DNA of 64,000 nt from Methylohalobius sp964654415. Lineage in GTDB: Bacteria > Pseudomonadota > Gammaproteobacteria > Methylococcales > Methylothermaceae. The stretch is taken from positions 1 to 64,000 of the forward strand of contig CAZZIP010000008.1 in NCBI GenBank assembly GCA_964654415.1, given 5' to 3'. Shown one piece after another: positions 1-8,368 of the stretch. Positions within the stretch are counted from its first letter, which is position 1. Every line of letters begins with the position of its first letter. The notes beneath the pieces were generated by a model that was given only the letters and a program-made list of their open reading frames with translations, had not been told where the DNA came from and did no database searches. A program made the position numbers and the translations under genes.

Positions 1-34
1 ATTCTAAAAACAAGGACGCACCACACCGCGCCCT

Positions 35-2767
35 TCATAACCCAGCTTGCATACTGGCTCCAACCGGTACGAAGAAGAATTCTCCAGCTTCGTGGCCGGC
101 GTGGCGGATGGGGGAAAATTCGGGCACTTGATGGAAATCCTCGCTTCGCGCGGCATCAGCCACCAGCGCCGAAACCTCGGTATAGAGCCTAAAAGATTCT
201 AAAATTCCTCGGTTCTTCTCTAACGCCTGGATGAGCGCCTTGGCGAACACCGAATGCCCGCCACCGCCGCTGTCCAAGACTGGATTGAGGCCACCCGAGG
301 TCAGCGCCATGCGCGATTTGGCCTTGAGCATCAGTTTGATCCACTCGGCTTTCTTCTCCGGCGTCATACCCGCTTCCAGGCGCGCCACCGAATTGCGCGT
401 GAGCGAGCCGGAATAACAGGAATCGGCGATCACCATCACGTGAGCGGCCGAAATGATCTTGAGCAAGTCGGTAACGTCCTGGTTGGAAACCCAGTTGGCG
501 GTATTTTCGAGCTCAGCGTCTACCGGCAGCCAAAAGCCCCGTTCGGTAGCTTTCTCCAACGTCCCGTGGCCGGCGTAGTAGATTAGAAAATTGTCTTTTT
601 CAGTCAAAACCTTGCGGTATTCATTTAAGGCTTTGAGAATGTCGTACCGGGTTGCATCCAACAGCACTCGGGTCTTGAAGCCATAGCGCTCGGACAGTAC
701 CTTGGCCAATGCCTTAGCGTCGTTGTGCGGCGTATCCAGCACCGGCAGGTGGCGATAGGCGTTGTTGCCGATGATCAAAGCGTAAAAGCCGCCGAAAACC
801 TCGCGTGGCAACATCGCCGCAAGCGTTTTGCCTTCCTCGTTCTTTTCGGCCACCTGTTCCGGAACAGGAGCAGCCGTTTGGGTATCCTGATAGATGATGA
901 ATTCTAGCTCTGCTCTGCGGCTGTTTTTATCGATCGCCGCCAAGTGCACCGGGGTCTCCTTGCCTTTGAGAGGCACCTTTACCTTGAAAGTGCCATCTGG
1001 TTCCGGGATGAAATCCTGGTCGTTGACTAGAAAGGCCAAAATCCCGGCCGGGGCGTGGACTTTTCCGATCACGGTGCGCGCCTCGACCAAACCGCGGGTT
1101 ACGACCATCAGGCTGCCACGCTGGGGACGCAGGGGAGGATCGATGATCTCGATCTTAGGCCCTTCCCCGCCTGCCGCCTCGGCCCTGGCAACCTGCGCCA
1201 CAGATTCCGTCTGGGCTTTGGTCTCGCGCTCGGCCAAAGCCGTCTTTAAGCTTTGGATGAGCGCCTGCTGGCGGTTGAGCTCGGCCTGCTTTTCCTTGAG
1301 CTGGCTGGAAAGCAAAGCCAATTCCGTCTGTTCTGTCGTACGGTCGGATTGCTTTTTTGCCAATTCTTGCTGCAAGCTTTGGACGGCTTGGCTCTGCGAG
1401 GCCAGGCGCGCATTGGCTTCATTCAACTGACGACGCAACGCTTCCAAAGATTGCTCTTTGAGCGAGATTTGCGTTTGCATAGCCTGAAGCTGCGCCTCTT
1501 TGCTTTGGACGAGGTGTTCGGTGCTCGTCAGGCGCCCTTCCAGCTCGCTTAAGCGCTTTTGCCTTTGGCTGAGTTCTTGTTGCAGCGCATTGATTGCCGC
1601 CTGTTTGGCTTGGAGCTCAGCGGAAAGCCTGGCAATCTCAGCTTGATTTTCCCCTTGTGCCTGTCTGGCCGCCAGTTGCTGCTGCAAGCTCTGAAGCGCG
1701 CTAAGTTGGGCTTCCAAATTGCGATTGCCTTGGGTCAGCTGTTCGCGCAGTTTGTCGGCCTCGGCTTGGGTTTGGCTGAGCTTCTGGCGTAAGGCTTCTA
1801 AATCTCGGTCGCGCCGGGCGAGTTCTTGCTCCAGGCCTTGGATTTTAGTTTCTTTCTCCACCACCACCTGGCTCGTACCCTGCTTTAAGGAGGCAATTTG
1901 CTGGTTTTGCTTAGAAAGCTCCTGCTCGAGCAACGCAACCATCTGTTCTTTTTCTTTAAGCTTTGCCAGTTGTTGCTCAAGCTGTTGCCTTAACGCGCCG
2001 CTTTCCTCGGCACCGGGCTCTTTAGGCTGGGCTTTAAGCATTTGCCGCAAGCGCTGAACTTCGCGCCGGCTGGCCTCTGCCTCGGCCCGATAACGCTGGA
2101 GATAAGCCTGGGTCTGGCGATGCTGCTGCTGCAGGGTCGCAAGCTGCTCCCTAAGACTTGCCGCCTCCTGCCGATACTGCGCCGCCTCTTGCTGTAACTC
2201 TTCCATCTTGCGGTTGTAGACTTCGACCGAGGCGGCAAAAGCAATGTCGGTCTTGTCCAATCCTGAGGCTTTGCGGTACCAGTTGAGGGCAGCGACCGGA
2301 TCTTGGGGAACTCCCAGCCCTTTCTCGTACAAAAACCCCAGGTTGATCATCGCCGGCGCATAGCCCTTCTCGGCCGCCTGGCGGTACCAGTGGAGCGCGG
2401 CCTGGTAGTCGGGCTGGATTCCGAGCCCTTTTTCGAAAATCTCGCCGACATAGGTTTGGGCTTGGGGATCGCCTTCCTGCGCTTTGGGCAACCAGACTTT
2501 CAAAGCGGTGGCGTAATTAGCCCGGTCATAGGCGACGTATTCACCGCCGCGGATTTCGCAGTCGATCGCGGTGGTACGGATGGGTTGGCGCGCCGCAAGA
2601 TAGGTGAAATGTTCGCCCAGTTTGCGCACCTGGGCCGGAAGCAGGCAATCGACTACCAAAAGCTTGTCGGCTTGGCCAGGCCCTACGGCTATTTCCTCAT
2701 AAGTTGGCTGCTCAGCACAGCCAATCAGGAGGCCAGCCAGGAAAAAGCACAGCCCAAATCGATTCAT
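35..2767 (-). CDS. Caspase-fold (peptidase C14) lipoprotein with Sel1 repeats and long coiled coil
   Basis: The 910-residue product is predicted to be an envelope lipoprotein with a caspase-like protease domain. It starts with a signal peptide ending in the lipobox LIGC, so Cys17 would carry the lipid. Two Sel1-type helical repeats follow at about 95-165, then an unusually long Gln/Glu/Leu-rich coiled coil at about 183-520. A short beta-rich segment lies at 536-630 and the C14 domain at 660-900. The catalytic dyad is visible as His734 in YYAGHG and Cys784 in DSCYSG, so the enzyme looks intact. I chose the ATG at 2767 because upstream in-frame starts precede no signal peptide. The gene is divergent from a second lipoprotein with only 31 bases between starts, and lies near a sigma/anti-sigma pair and an M48 protease. 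Substrate and role are unknown; a signalling or self-cleaving protease is inference. Confidence 0.85.
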   Translation of the reverse strand: MNRFGLCFFLAGLLIGCAEQPTYEEIAVGPGQADKLLVVDCLLPAQVRKLGEHFTYLAARQPIRTTAIDCEIRGGEYVAYDRANYATALKVWLPKAQEGDPQAQTYVGEIFEKGLGIQPDYQAALHWYRQAAEKGYAPAMINLGFLYEKGLGVPQDPVAALNWYRKASGLDKTDIAFAASVEVYNRKMEELQQEAAQYRQEAASLREQLATLQQQHRQTQAYLQRYRAEAEASRREVQRLRQMLKAQPKEPGAEESGALRQQLEQQLAKLKEKEQMVALLEQELSKQNQQIASLKQGTSQVVVEKETKIQGLEQELARRDRDLEALRQKLSQTQAEADKLREQLTQGNRNLEAQLSALQSLQQQLAARQAQGENQAEIARLSAELQAKQAAINALQQELSQRQKRLSELEGRLTSTEHLVQSKEAQLQAMQTQISLKEQSLEALRRQLNEANARLASQSQAVQSLQQELAKKQSDRTTEQTELALLSSQLKEKQAELNRQQALIQSLKTALAERETKAQTESVAQVARAEAAGGEGPKIEIIDPPLRPQRGSLMVVTRGLVEARTVIGKVHAPAGILAFLVNDQDFIPEPDGTFKVKVPLKGKETPVHLAAIDKNSRRAELEFIIYQDTQTAAPVPEQVAEKNEEGKTLAAMLPREVFGGFYALIIGNNAYRHLPVLDTPHNDAKALAKVLSERYGFKTRVLLDATRYDILKALNEYRKVLTEKDNFLIYYAGHGTLEKATERGFWLPVDAELENTANWVSNQDVTDLLKIISAAHVMVIADSCYSGSLTRNSVARLEAGMTPEKKAEWIKLMLKAKSRMALTSGGLNPVLDSGGGGHSVFAKALIQALEKNRGILESFRLYTEVSALVADAARSEDFHQVPEFSPIRHAGHEAGEFFFVPVGASMQAGL

Positions 2768-2831
2768 GCTAAATTTCCTAAACCTTAGGGTTTTCACCAT
2801 GATTAGACGTTCCGCTGACGAAAAATTTAGC
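2768..2831. promoter_or_regulatory. Paired inverted repeat in the divergent start region
   Basis: A perfect 9-base inverted repeat, GCTAAATTT at 2768-2776 and AAATTTAGC at 2823-2831, brackets the space between the two divergent lipoprotein starts. The right half lies inside the plus-strand coding region. A second small dyad, CCTAA-ACC-TTAGG (2777-2789), sits between the two starts. Such symmetry could be an operator serving both genes. It is AT-rich and may be chance. No clear -35/-10 pair was recognised here. Confidence 0.35.
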
Positions 2832-3680
2832 TTAACTACGATCGCCCTCTTAGGGATCGTAGGCCTCACATTAACGGGCTGCCTCGCCGCTTCCGCCCGC
2901 CTAGATCGGCAAGCTGAGGCTTTGGGCTTTAGCAAATCTTTCGTCGCCGGTCAAGGATTTAAACTTCTAGTGTACGCCAAGGGTAACCCGTGTGCCAATG
3001 GTAAGCTCCACGTCTATCTGGAAGGTGATGGGCTAGCCTGGCTGCCTGGCAATCGCATCGCCTCCGATCCCACTCCCAGCCATAGCTGCCTGCTGCCGCT
3101 GATGGCCTTGGATCCAGAGCCTTCGGTGTATCTTGGCCGCCCCTGCTATCACGGCCTGGCTCAAGCAGCCGGATGCCGCCCTGAACTTTGGACCCAGGCG
3201 CGCTATGGGGAAACGGTCCTCGCCAGCATGGCCGCCGCCCTTGAACGGATAATGGGAGCACAATTTTGCCGGCCAGTGCTGATCGGTTACAGCGGAGGAG
3301 GCGCATTGGCGATGCTGATGGCAGCACGGCTGCCGCAAACTATAGGGGTGGTCACGCTGGCGGGCAATCTGGACGTCGCCGCCTGGACGAAACTGCACGG
3401 CTACACGCCATTGGCCGACTCCCTCGACCCGGCAAAACTCCCCCCACTGCCGCAAACGATTTTCCAGATTCATCTTGCCGGCGAAAGAGATGATAATATC
3501 CCGGCGACCCTGATTCGGAAAGAAGCCGGCCGCCAACCCAACGCCAGGTTCTTGATGCTGCCGAAGCAATCCCATGCTTGCCCAGGAAAAAATCTTTGGC
3601 CCGGCATTCTGGCTGCGATCGCTAGTTTGGAAGAAAACCGGCAGGCTAAAAAAAGGCCTTTTGTACGTCTTAATAGGTAA
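2799..3680 (+). CDS. Putative alpha/beta-hydrolase lipoprotein
   Basis: The 293-residue product has a lipoprotein signal peptide with lipobox LTGC, giving lipidated Cys28. The rest fits an alpha/beta hydrolase. The nucleophile elbow is GYSGGG with Ser165, acid candidates are Asp231/Asp232 in ERDDNIP, and the likely catalytic His is His259 in KQSHAC. Strand and helix spacing suits an esterase, lipase or peptidase, but the substrate cannot be read. Paired cysteines suggest disulfides in an exported protein. I prefer the ATG at 2799 over one at 2766, which would overlap the divergent caspase gene start and adds residues before the signal peptide. It is divergent from the caspase-fold lipoprotein and lies just before the sigma/anti-sigma genes, so joint regulation is plausible. 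Confidence 0.75.
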   Translation: MIRRSADEKFSLTTIALLGIVGLTLTGCLAASARLDRQAEALGFSKSFVAGQGFKLLVYAKGNPCANGKLHVYLEGDGLAWLPGNRIASDPTPSHSCLLPLMALDPEPSVYLGRPCYHGLAQAAGCRPELWTQARYGETVLASMAAALERIMGAQFCRPVLIGYSGGGALAMLMAARLPQTIGVVTLAGNLDVAAWTKLHGYTPLADSLDPAKLPPLPQTIFQIHLAGERDDNIPATLIRKEAGRQPNARFLMLPKQSHACPGKNLWPGILAAIASLEENRQAKKRPFVRLNR

Positions 3681-3750
3681 CGATGTATGTGTGATGGAGA
3701 TGTGCCTTGGTTCTATCTATCGCTGCGGTTGCCCAGTTTCTGGATAGGTG

Positions 3751-3763
3751 CGGGGAGACCCCG
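3751..3763 (+). promoter_or_regulatory. Hairpin covering the sigma-factor ribosome-binding site
   Basis: CGGGG-AGA-CCCCG forms a perfect 5-base-pair GC stem with a 3-base loop and ends directly before the ATG at 3764. It contains GGGGAG, the only good Shine-Dalgarno sequence for that start. In mRNA the stem would hide the ribosome-binding site, suggesting translational control. The structure is read directly; the regulatory effect is inferred. Confidence 0.45.
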
Positions 3764-4588
3764 ATGAATACGAGTAGCACTACCGCTTTCTCCCTTCCTC
3801 TGTCTGAGGAAGCGGCCAAAAAGGCCGTTTTCGACCACTGGGATTTCTTGCAATCGCTGGCTCGGCGCCGCTTCCCGAACGATTACAACACCGCCCATCT
3901 GGCTTTGGATTACGTGTTGGAAAACCTCCAGGAACAAGGCTGGCAACGGGTCAGGACTTGGGCCGGGCAAGGAAAATTCACCACTTTCCTGGCCGTTTTG
4001 ACCTCCCGCCTGATGACCGACTACGTGCGCAAGGTTTACGGCCATCAAAGGATGCCCAAGTGGCTGATGAAGCAAACCGACCCCATATGGCAGGAAGCCT
4101 ACCGGGCTCTGATCGTCGAACGCTTCGAGCGGCAGGAAGCGATCGAACTGCTCAAGACGCGCCATCCAGAAGTCGAGACCGAAAAATTGTACCAAATCGC
4201 CTCTGAGGTCATCGCCCGCTCGCCGATAAGACACCGCTACCAGGACAACCAAGAGGTAGGGATAGACGAAATCGCCGAACCCGGCAGTTCAGAACTGTCC
4301 CCTGAGGCGGAAATAGAACCCAAGCCACAGGAGCTCTTGGAAGTCCTGGAAGGCTATATTCGGGACGAGACGACAACGCCCGCCGAAGCCAAAACCCTGC
4401 TGGAAAAACTTAAGCCGCATTTGCACTTGAGCGACGAAGACCGGCTTTTGCTCCGCCTGCGTTATCTGGAAGGTCTCCCCCTGGACCAGGCCGCAAGGCT
4501 CTTGCACTTAACGGGCGATCCCTACAAACGCCTGAACAAAACTCTCAAATCCCTGCGCATCGCCTGCGAGCGTGCCGGGTTGCTATGA
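3764..4588 (+). CDS. Divergent sigma-70-family (ECF-like) sigma factor
   Basis: The 274-residue product looks like a divergent extracytoplasmic-function sigma factor. Residues about 22-95 resemble region 2, with a hydrophobic helix followed by TFLAVLTSRLMTDYVRK. Residues about 222-270 resemble region 4, with an LRLRYLEGLPLDQAARLL helix-turn-helix core and a basic helix after it. The linker, about 100-220, is long and acidic, unlike a minimal ECF factor. The ATG at 3764 has GGGGAG upstream; an upstream in-frame TTG at 3707 is less likely. The next gene encodes a zinc-type anti-sigma with a membrane helix, which strongly supports the call. The target promoters are not evident; the neighbouring protease and lipoprotein genes are natural candidates. 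Family assignment rests on motif shape and context, not a database match. Confidence 0.7.
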   Translation: MNTSSTTAFSLPLSEEAAKKAVFDHWDFLQSLARRRFPNDYNTAHLALDYVLENLQEQGWQRVRTWAGQGKFTTFLAVLTSRLMTDYVRKVYGHQRMPKWLMKQTDPIWQEAYRALIVERFERQEAIELLKTRHPEVETEKLYQIASEVIARSPIRHRYQDNQEVGIDEIAEPGSSELSPEAEIEPKPQELLEVLEGYIRDETTTPAEAKTLLEKLKPHLHLSDEDRLLLRLRYLEGLPLDQAARLLHLTGDPYKRLNKTLKSLRIACERAGLL

Positions 4589-4612
4589 TCACCGCAATTT
4601 TAGGGTACTGAC

Positions 4613-5515
4613 ATGACGAACGAAAAAACCGCATGGATCGAAAACGAACGGCTAGTCGCCCTGCTCGGCCTGGCAGCCGGAAAACCCCAACCGGAAGATC
4701 AATGCCCCCCAGCGGAACGGTTTTCGGCTTTCATCGACGGCCGGTTATCTTCGTCTGAGCGGAAGAAGATTATAGCCCATCTCAACACGTGTGAGCAGTG
4801 CTATCAAGAATGGCTGGAAACAGCACTCGTCCTCTCCGAGCTGCAGCCTAAAGCGGCTTCATCCCAGCCGCGGTCGTGGTGGCAGCAGCTTCAAGCGCTT
4901 TGGCGTACCCGTCCATGGATGATTCCGTTGACCGCCGCGCTGGCGATGTCCCTCGCCGTCGTGGCGGTCGTGATCCAAAAACCGTCCCAGGAAACCTGGC
5001 AAATCTCTCAGCTGGCGGCCATGGTTCGGAATCATCCTGGCCTGGACCAGGCGCTTGCAGCGCTTCCCCAAGATCTCGGGACTTTAAGCTTTGCATTCAG
5101 CGACACCCCCCAAAACCCCGCCAAGCAGGCTTTTACCGCGGGTTTTCGGCAGGCGTGGAGCTGGTTCGATGGCGCCGATTCCTCGTCCAGGCGCGCTTTG
5201 GAGTCGAGCAAACCGTGGCCACAACGTTCCTCTTGGCGGGATTATTACGATTTGGGGCAATGGGCCTTTTTGACCTGGCTACTCGCCCAAACCGAGGGCG
5301 TCAGCGCGGAAGAATGGCGAGTCTTCGAGCGCCACTGCCAAAATCTCATCACGCGCTTTGAGCAACAACCTGAAGAACCAACCACCGACCGGGTCCTGGC
5401 GTCATTGCGGGAAATCCACCCCATGCTGGGCGCCCTTGCGCGACAACCGGATTCCGCCCAACAGGTCCGCCTCGGCCGCAGGCTTCGGCTGATCATTCAA
5501 CAATTTCTCGGCTAA
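4613..5515 (+). CDS. Membrane anti-sigma factor with zinc-finger domain
   Basis: The 300-residue product has an N-terminal zinc anti-sigma motif, HLNTCEQC, with His56, Cys60 and Cys63. It sits on two helices that would clamp the sigma factor. One hydrophobic segment at about 103-121 (MIPLTAALAMSLAVVAVVI) should span the inner membrane, leaving roughly 175 residues outside as a possible sensor domain that I do not recognise. It begins 24 bases after the sigma gene, with AGGGT upstream, and ends 4 bases before an M48 protease gene, so the three are probably co-transcribed. By analogy with known sigma/anti-sigma pairs, proteolysis or a conformational change outside the membrane could release the sigma factor; whether the adjacent protease does this is speculation. 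Confidence 0.75.
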   Translation: MTNEKTAWIENERLVALLGLAAGKPQPEDQCPPAERFSAFIDGRLSSSERKKIIAHLNTCEQCYQEWLETALVLSELQPKAASSQPRSWWQQLQALWRTRPWMIPLTAALAMSLAVVAVVIQKPSQETWQISQLAAMVRNHPGLDQALAALPQDLGTLSFAFSDTPQNPAKQAFTAGFRQAWSWFDGADSSSRRALESSKPWPQRSSWRDYYDLGQWAFLTWLLAQTEGVSAEEWRVFERHCQNLITRFEQQPEEPTTDRVLASLREIHPMLGALARQPDSAQQVRLGRRLRLIIQQFLG

Positions 5516-5519
5516 GGCA

Positions 5520-7313
5520 ATGCGACCAGCATGGCTGGCGGCGGTTCTAGGCTGGGCGCTCTTTTGGTCCGTCGCGGAGGCAGCGCCCACCCAAGCCGAG
5601 GTGGATTTTTACATCGCCACCTACGGCGCCATCGACCCCAGCCAAGACCCGCGCGCCGCGACAGCCTTTCGCGTGTTCGACAAAGTCAAAGCGGCTGCCG
5701 ACAAAAGCATCAAAAGAATGCCTAGGCTGGTTGCCATCTCCGGCGCCACCGATGCTTGGGCGATCGCTCTGCCTAGCGGCCACATCGTGCTCTCGGGCAA
5801 GGCCTTAGAGCTGTGCTTCAAAGACGCTGACCAGGCAACCGCTGAGGCACGCCTAGCTTTTATTCTAGGCCACGAGCTCGCGCATCTCGCCCACGATGAT
5901 TACTGGCACCACGAGGTCGAAAGCTTTCTCGCTAAGACCCAAGACACGCAAAAGATCGCCCATTTTTTAGATCAGAGCTTTGAGGCCAGACAAGCCGAAC
6001 TGGCTGCCGATGACAAGGGCTATCTGTATGCCGCTATGGCCGGCTATCCGGTCGAACGGCTGGTCGATAACCGCAAAACCGATTTTTTCACTTTCTGGAT
6101 GCAGCAGACCCAGGCCAAGATCACTTCCTCGCACCCTTTCCCCGAGGATCGGGCGGCGCTTTTGCGCGAACGCCTTAAGATGCTGCAAGAAAAACTTGCC
6201 TTCTTCGATATGGGGGTGCGCCTGGCGCATTTTGGCCGTTGTGCCGACGCCATGTATTTTTTCCAAGAATTCAAGCGCGTGTTTCCAGAGCCTGCGGTAC
6301 TCAACAACCTCGGGGTCTGTGCCCTGCAGTTGGCACTCCAACAAATGCCAAAGGCCCAAGCTGGTTTCTACTGGCTGCCCTTTTTGCTGGACCTGGAAAC
6401 CCGCGCCCCCAGAACCCGGGGAGTGGCGGCCGAACCGGAACCTGCACGGCGGTTTTTGAAAGACTTTGAAGCCGACAGTTCGCAGGCACAAGCTCATCTC
6501 AAAGAGGCTGCCGAGTATCTGGGGCAAGCAGTCGCCGCTGCGCCGGATTACCTGGCAGCGCGCCTGAACCTGGCCACCGTCCAGTTATATCAGGGCCGCC
6601 CGCACCAGGCCCGCGCGACTCTGGACGAAGCGCTTGAGCTGGCCAAAAGCGACTGGCAAGTGAAAATGCTCGATGCCTTGGCGCTGTATGAACAGAGTGA
6701 GGCCGGCATCGACCTGTGGCCAGCAGCCATCAAACGGCTAGAAGTTTTTGACGGAGAAATGCCGCCTGCTTGGCGCTATAACCTCGCCCGCTTGTTTGAG
6801 CTCCGCCCCCGCCCTCAGGAGGCCCAGGACCACTGGAACCGGCTGGCGCAAGCGGCAGCCCAACTACCCACTCCGATCCGCAATGCCGTCTGCGCCAAGC
6901 AATCCCTCCAGCCTACCGCCGCTTGCCTGAATCCTGCACCTCAGGATACTGTTTCTCCCCTTCCCTGGCGCTGGCCGGTGTCCGCCGAAGGCGCCATGCC
7001 CTTGACCCCAAGCTTGCGGGCCAAGTTATTCCAAGGTTGGGAGTCTATCCCCTTCGATTGGCTCCAAGCCAAGCTCTACGGTTTTATCCATCGCTCGCCA
7101 GATCGGCGAGCAGAAGTAATGGAGACGGATCAGTTCATCCAATTGCAGGTGATCAAACAGGACCTAGGCGTGGCCTTAGAGCAGTTGCCTAAACTTTGTT
7201 CTCGTCCTTTGCTACGCCATCGGCTGCTGCATGGGGAGCTTCTCACCTGCGACCATTGGGCTGTCTTGGCACGCGATGGCCGAGCAGTCGAGGCATGGTG
7301 GATCGCGCCTTAA
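5520..7313 (+). CDS. Secreted M48-family zinc metalloprotease with TPR-like repeats
   Basis: The 597-residue product has a signal peptide (about 1-21, cleavage near AEA-AP). The peptidase domain carries the zinc motif HELAH (His118, Glu119, His122) and a downstream glutamate, Glu160, in AELAADDKGY as likely third ligand. This is the BepA/LoiP type of periplasmic M48 enzyme, which handles outer-membrane protein quality control. The C-terminal two thirds are helical with TPR-like repeats, for example around 330-400, as in BepA. It is longer than BepA (about 490 residues), and the last 150 residues have no obvious family. It follows the anti-sigma gene by 4 bases, so its expression is probably tied to the sigma factor. 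A good hairpin terminator follows it. Confidence 0.85.
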   Translation: MRPAWLAAVLGWALFWSVAEAAPTQAEVDFYIATYGAIDPSQDPRAATAFRVFDKVKAAADKSIKRMPRLVAISGATDAWAIALPSGHIVLSGKALELCFKDADQATAEARLAFILGHELAHLAHDDYWHHEVESFLAKTQDTQKIAHFLDQSFEARQAELAADDKGYLYAAMAGYPVERLVDNRKTDFFTFWMQQTQAKITSSHPFPEDRAALLRERLKMLQEKLAFFDMGVRLAHFGRCADAMYFFQEFKRVFPEPAVLNNLGVCALQLALQQMPKAQAGFYWLPFLLDLETRAPRTRGVAAEPEPARRFLKDFEADSSQAQAHLKEAAEYLGQAVAAAPDYLAARLNLATVQLYQGRPHQARATLDEALELAKSDWQVKMLDALALYEQSEAGIDLWPAAIKRLEVFDGEMPPAWRYNLARLFELRPRPQEAQDHWNRLAQAAAQLPTPIRNAVCAKQSLQPTAACLNPAPQDTVSPLPWRWPVSAEGAMPLTPSLRAKLFQGWESIPFDWLQAKLYGFIHRSPDRRAEVMETDQFIQLQVIKQDLGVALEQLPKLCSRPLLRHRLLHGELLTCDHWAVLARDGRAVEAWWIAP

Positions 7314-7328
7314 GTTTTGCCAGGGAAA

Positions 7329-7358
7329 CTGCCGAGTTTCGGCAGCGTCTTAAATTTT
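7329..7358 (+). terminator. Rho-independent terminator after the M48 gene
   Basis: CTGCCGA-GTT-TCGGCAG makes a perfect 7-base-pair stem with a 3-base loop (7329-7345), followed by a T-containing tail that includes five T in a row. It separates the sigma/anti-sigma/M48 unit from rluD. Confidence 0.6.
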
Positions 7359-7386
7359 TGCTAAGCCAGCTTACTGCTATAACGCC

Positions 7387-8334
7387 ATGACGCAGCATTT
7401 CCTAGCGTGTACCGTGCCGCATGAACTCTCTGGCCTGCGCCTAGATCAGGCGCTCGCCCGGCTGTTTCCCGAGTATTCGCGCAGCCGCCTGAAGCAGTGG
7501 ATTGAAGCTGGGCAGGTGAGCGTCGATGGCCAGCTATGGCGGCCGCGGGATATTCTCAAAGGGGGTGAGCAGATCGCTCTAAACGCTGTGGAGGAACCGC
7601 AGGGGGAATACTTTCCCCAAGCGATTCCTCTGCCGATCGTATTCGAGGACGATTGTTTGATCATCCTAGACAAACCGGCCGGCCTGGTCGTCCACCCGGC
7701 CGCTGGCCACTGCGACGGCACTTTGCTTAACGCCCTTCTCCACCACGCGCCGCAGCTGGCTGTCCTTCCCCGTGCTGGGATCGTCCACCGGCTCGACAAG
7801 GACACCTCGGGCCTTTTGGCCGTCGCCAAAACGCTAAAAGCGCATAAAAGCCTAGTGGATCAACTCCAGGCCCGCACGGTAAAGCGCGAATACCTGGCTT
7901 TGGTCCAAGGCCGGATGACTTCGGGCGGCAGCGTGAACGCTCCAATCGGTCGCCATCCCTATGACCGCAAGCGGTTTGCCGTCATAGAGGGCGGCAAAGA
8001 GGCGATCACCCACTACCGGATCGCCGAGCGCTTCTTGCATCACACCCTGCTGCGCGTATTCTTGGAAACCGGCCGCACCCATCAGATCCGCGTGCACCTG
8101 GCCTATCTTCGCTTCCCACTGGTAGGCGATCCTCAATATGGCCGCCTGCGCCTGCCGCCCGGCGCCAGCGGTAAGCTAGTCGAAGCGCTGCGCAGCTTCA
8201 AGCGCCAGGCGCTGCATGCGGCGCGGCTTTCGCTTCGCCACCCAGAAAGCGGGAAGGAGATCGGCTGGGAAAGCTCCCTGCCGGAGGATTTCCAGCGCCT
8301 ACTCCAGATATTGAGACAGGAAAACGCGGTCTGA
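7387..8334 (+). CDS. rluD: 23S rRNA pseudouridine synthase RluD
   Basis: The 315-residue product isomerises uridines to pseudouridine in helix 69 of 23S rRNA (1911/1915/1917 in E. coli numbering). It has an N-terminal S4 RNA-binding domain at about 18-75. The RluA-family catalytic core carries HRLDKDTSG, with catalytic Asp about residue 137, and GRTHQIRVH near the C-terminus. Length matches the family (about 320). RluD is preferred over RluC because of the overall length and the HRLDKDTSGL motif. The start follows the upstream terminator. It is followed by a small membrane protein and pgeF, a common rluD-pgeF neighbourhood. Confidence 0.95.
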   Translation: MTQHFLACTVPHELSGLRLDQALARLFPEYSRSRLKQWIEAGQVSVDGQLWRPRDILKGGEQIALNAVEEPQGEYFPQAIPLPIVFEDDCLIILDKPAGLVVHPAAGHCDGTLLNALLHHAPQLAVLPRAGIVHRLDKDTSGLLAVAKTLKAHKSLVDQLQARTVKREYLALVQGRMTSGGSVNAPIGRHPYDRKRFAVIEGGKEAITHYRIAERFLHHTLLRVFLETGRTHQIRVHLAYLRFPLVGDPQYGRLRLPPGASGKLVEALRSFKRQALHAARLSLRHPESGKEIGWESSLPEDFQRLLQILRQENAV

Positions 8335-8368
8335 CGGGTTACAATAGTGATCCAACTGGAGAAAACCC

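Noticed and set aside
3707..3763. Upstream TTG start for the sigma factor
   Set aside because: The added 19 residues lack family features and there is no good ribosome-binding site, while the ATG at 3764 has one.
5967..6527. Minus-strand open frame of 186 codons opposite the M48 gene
   Set aside because: Antisense to the TPR part of a clear gene, with no start signal.
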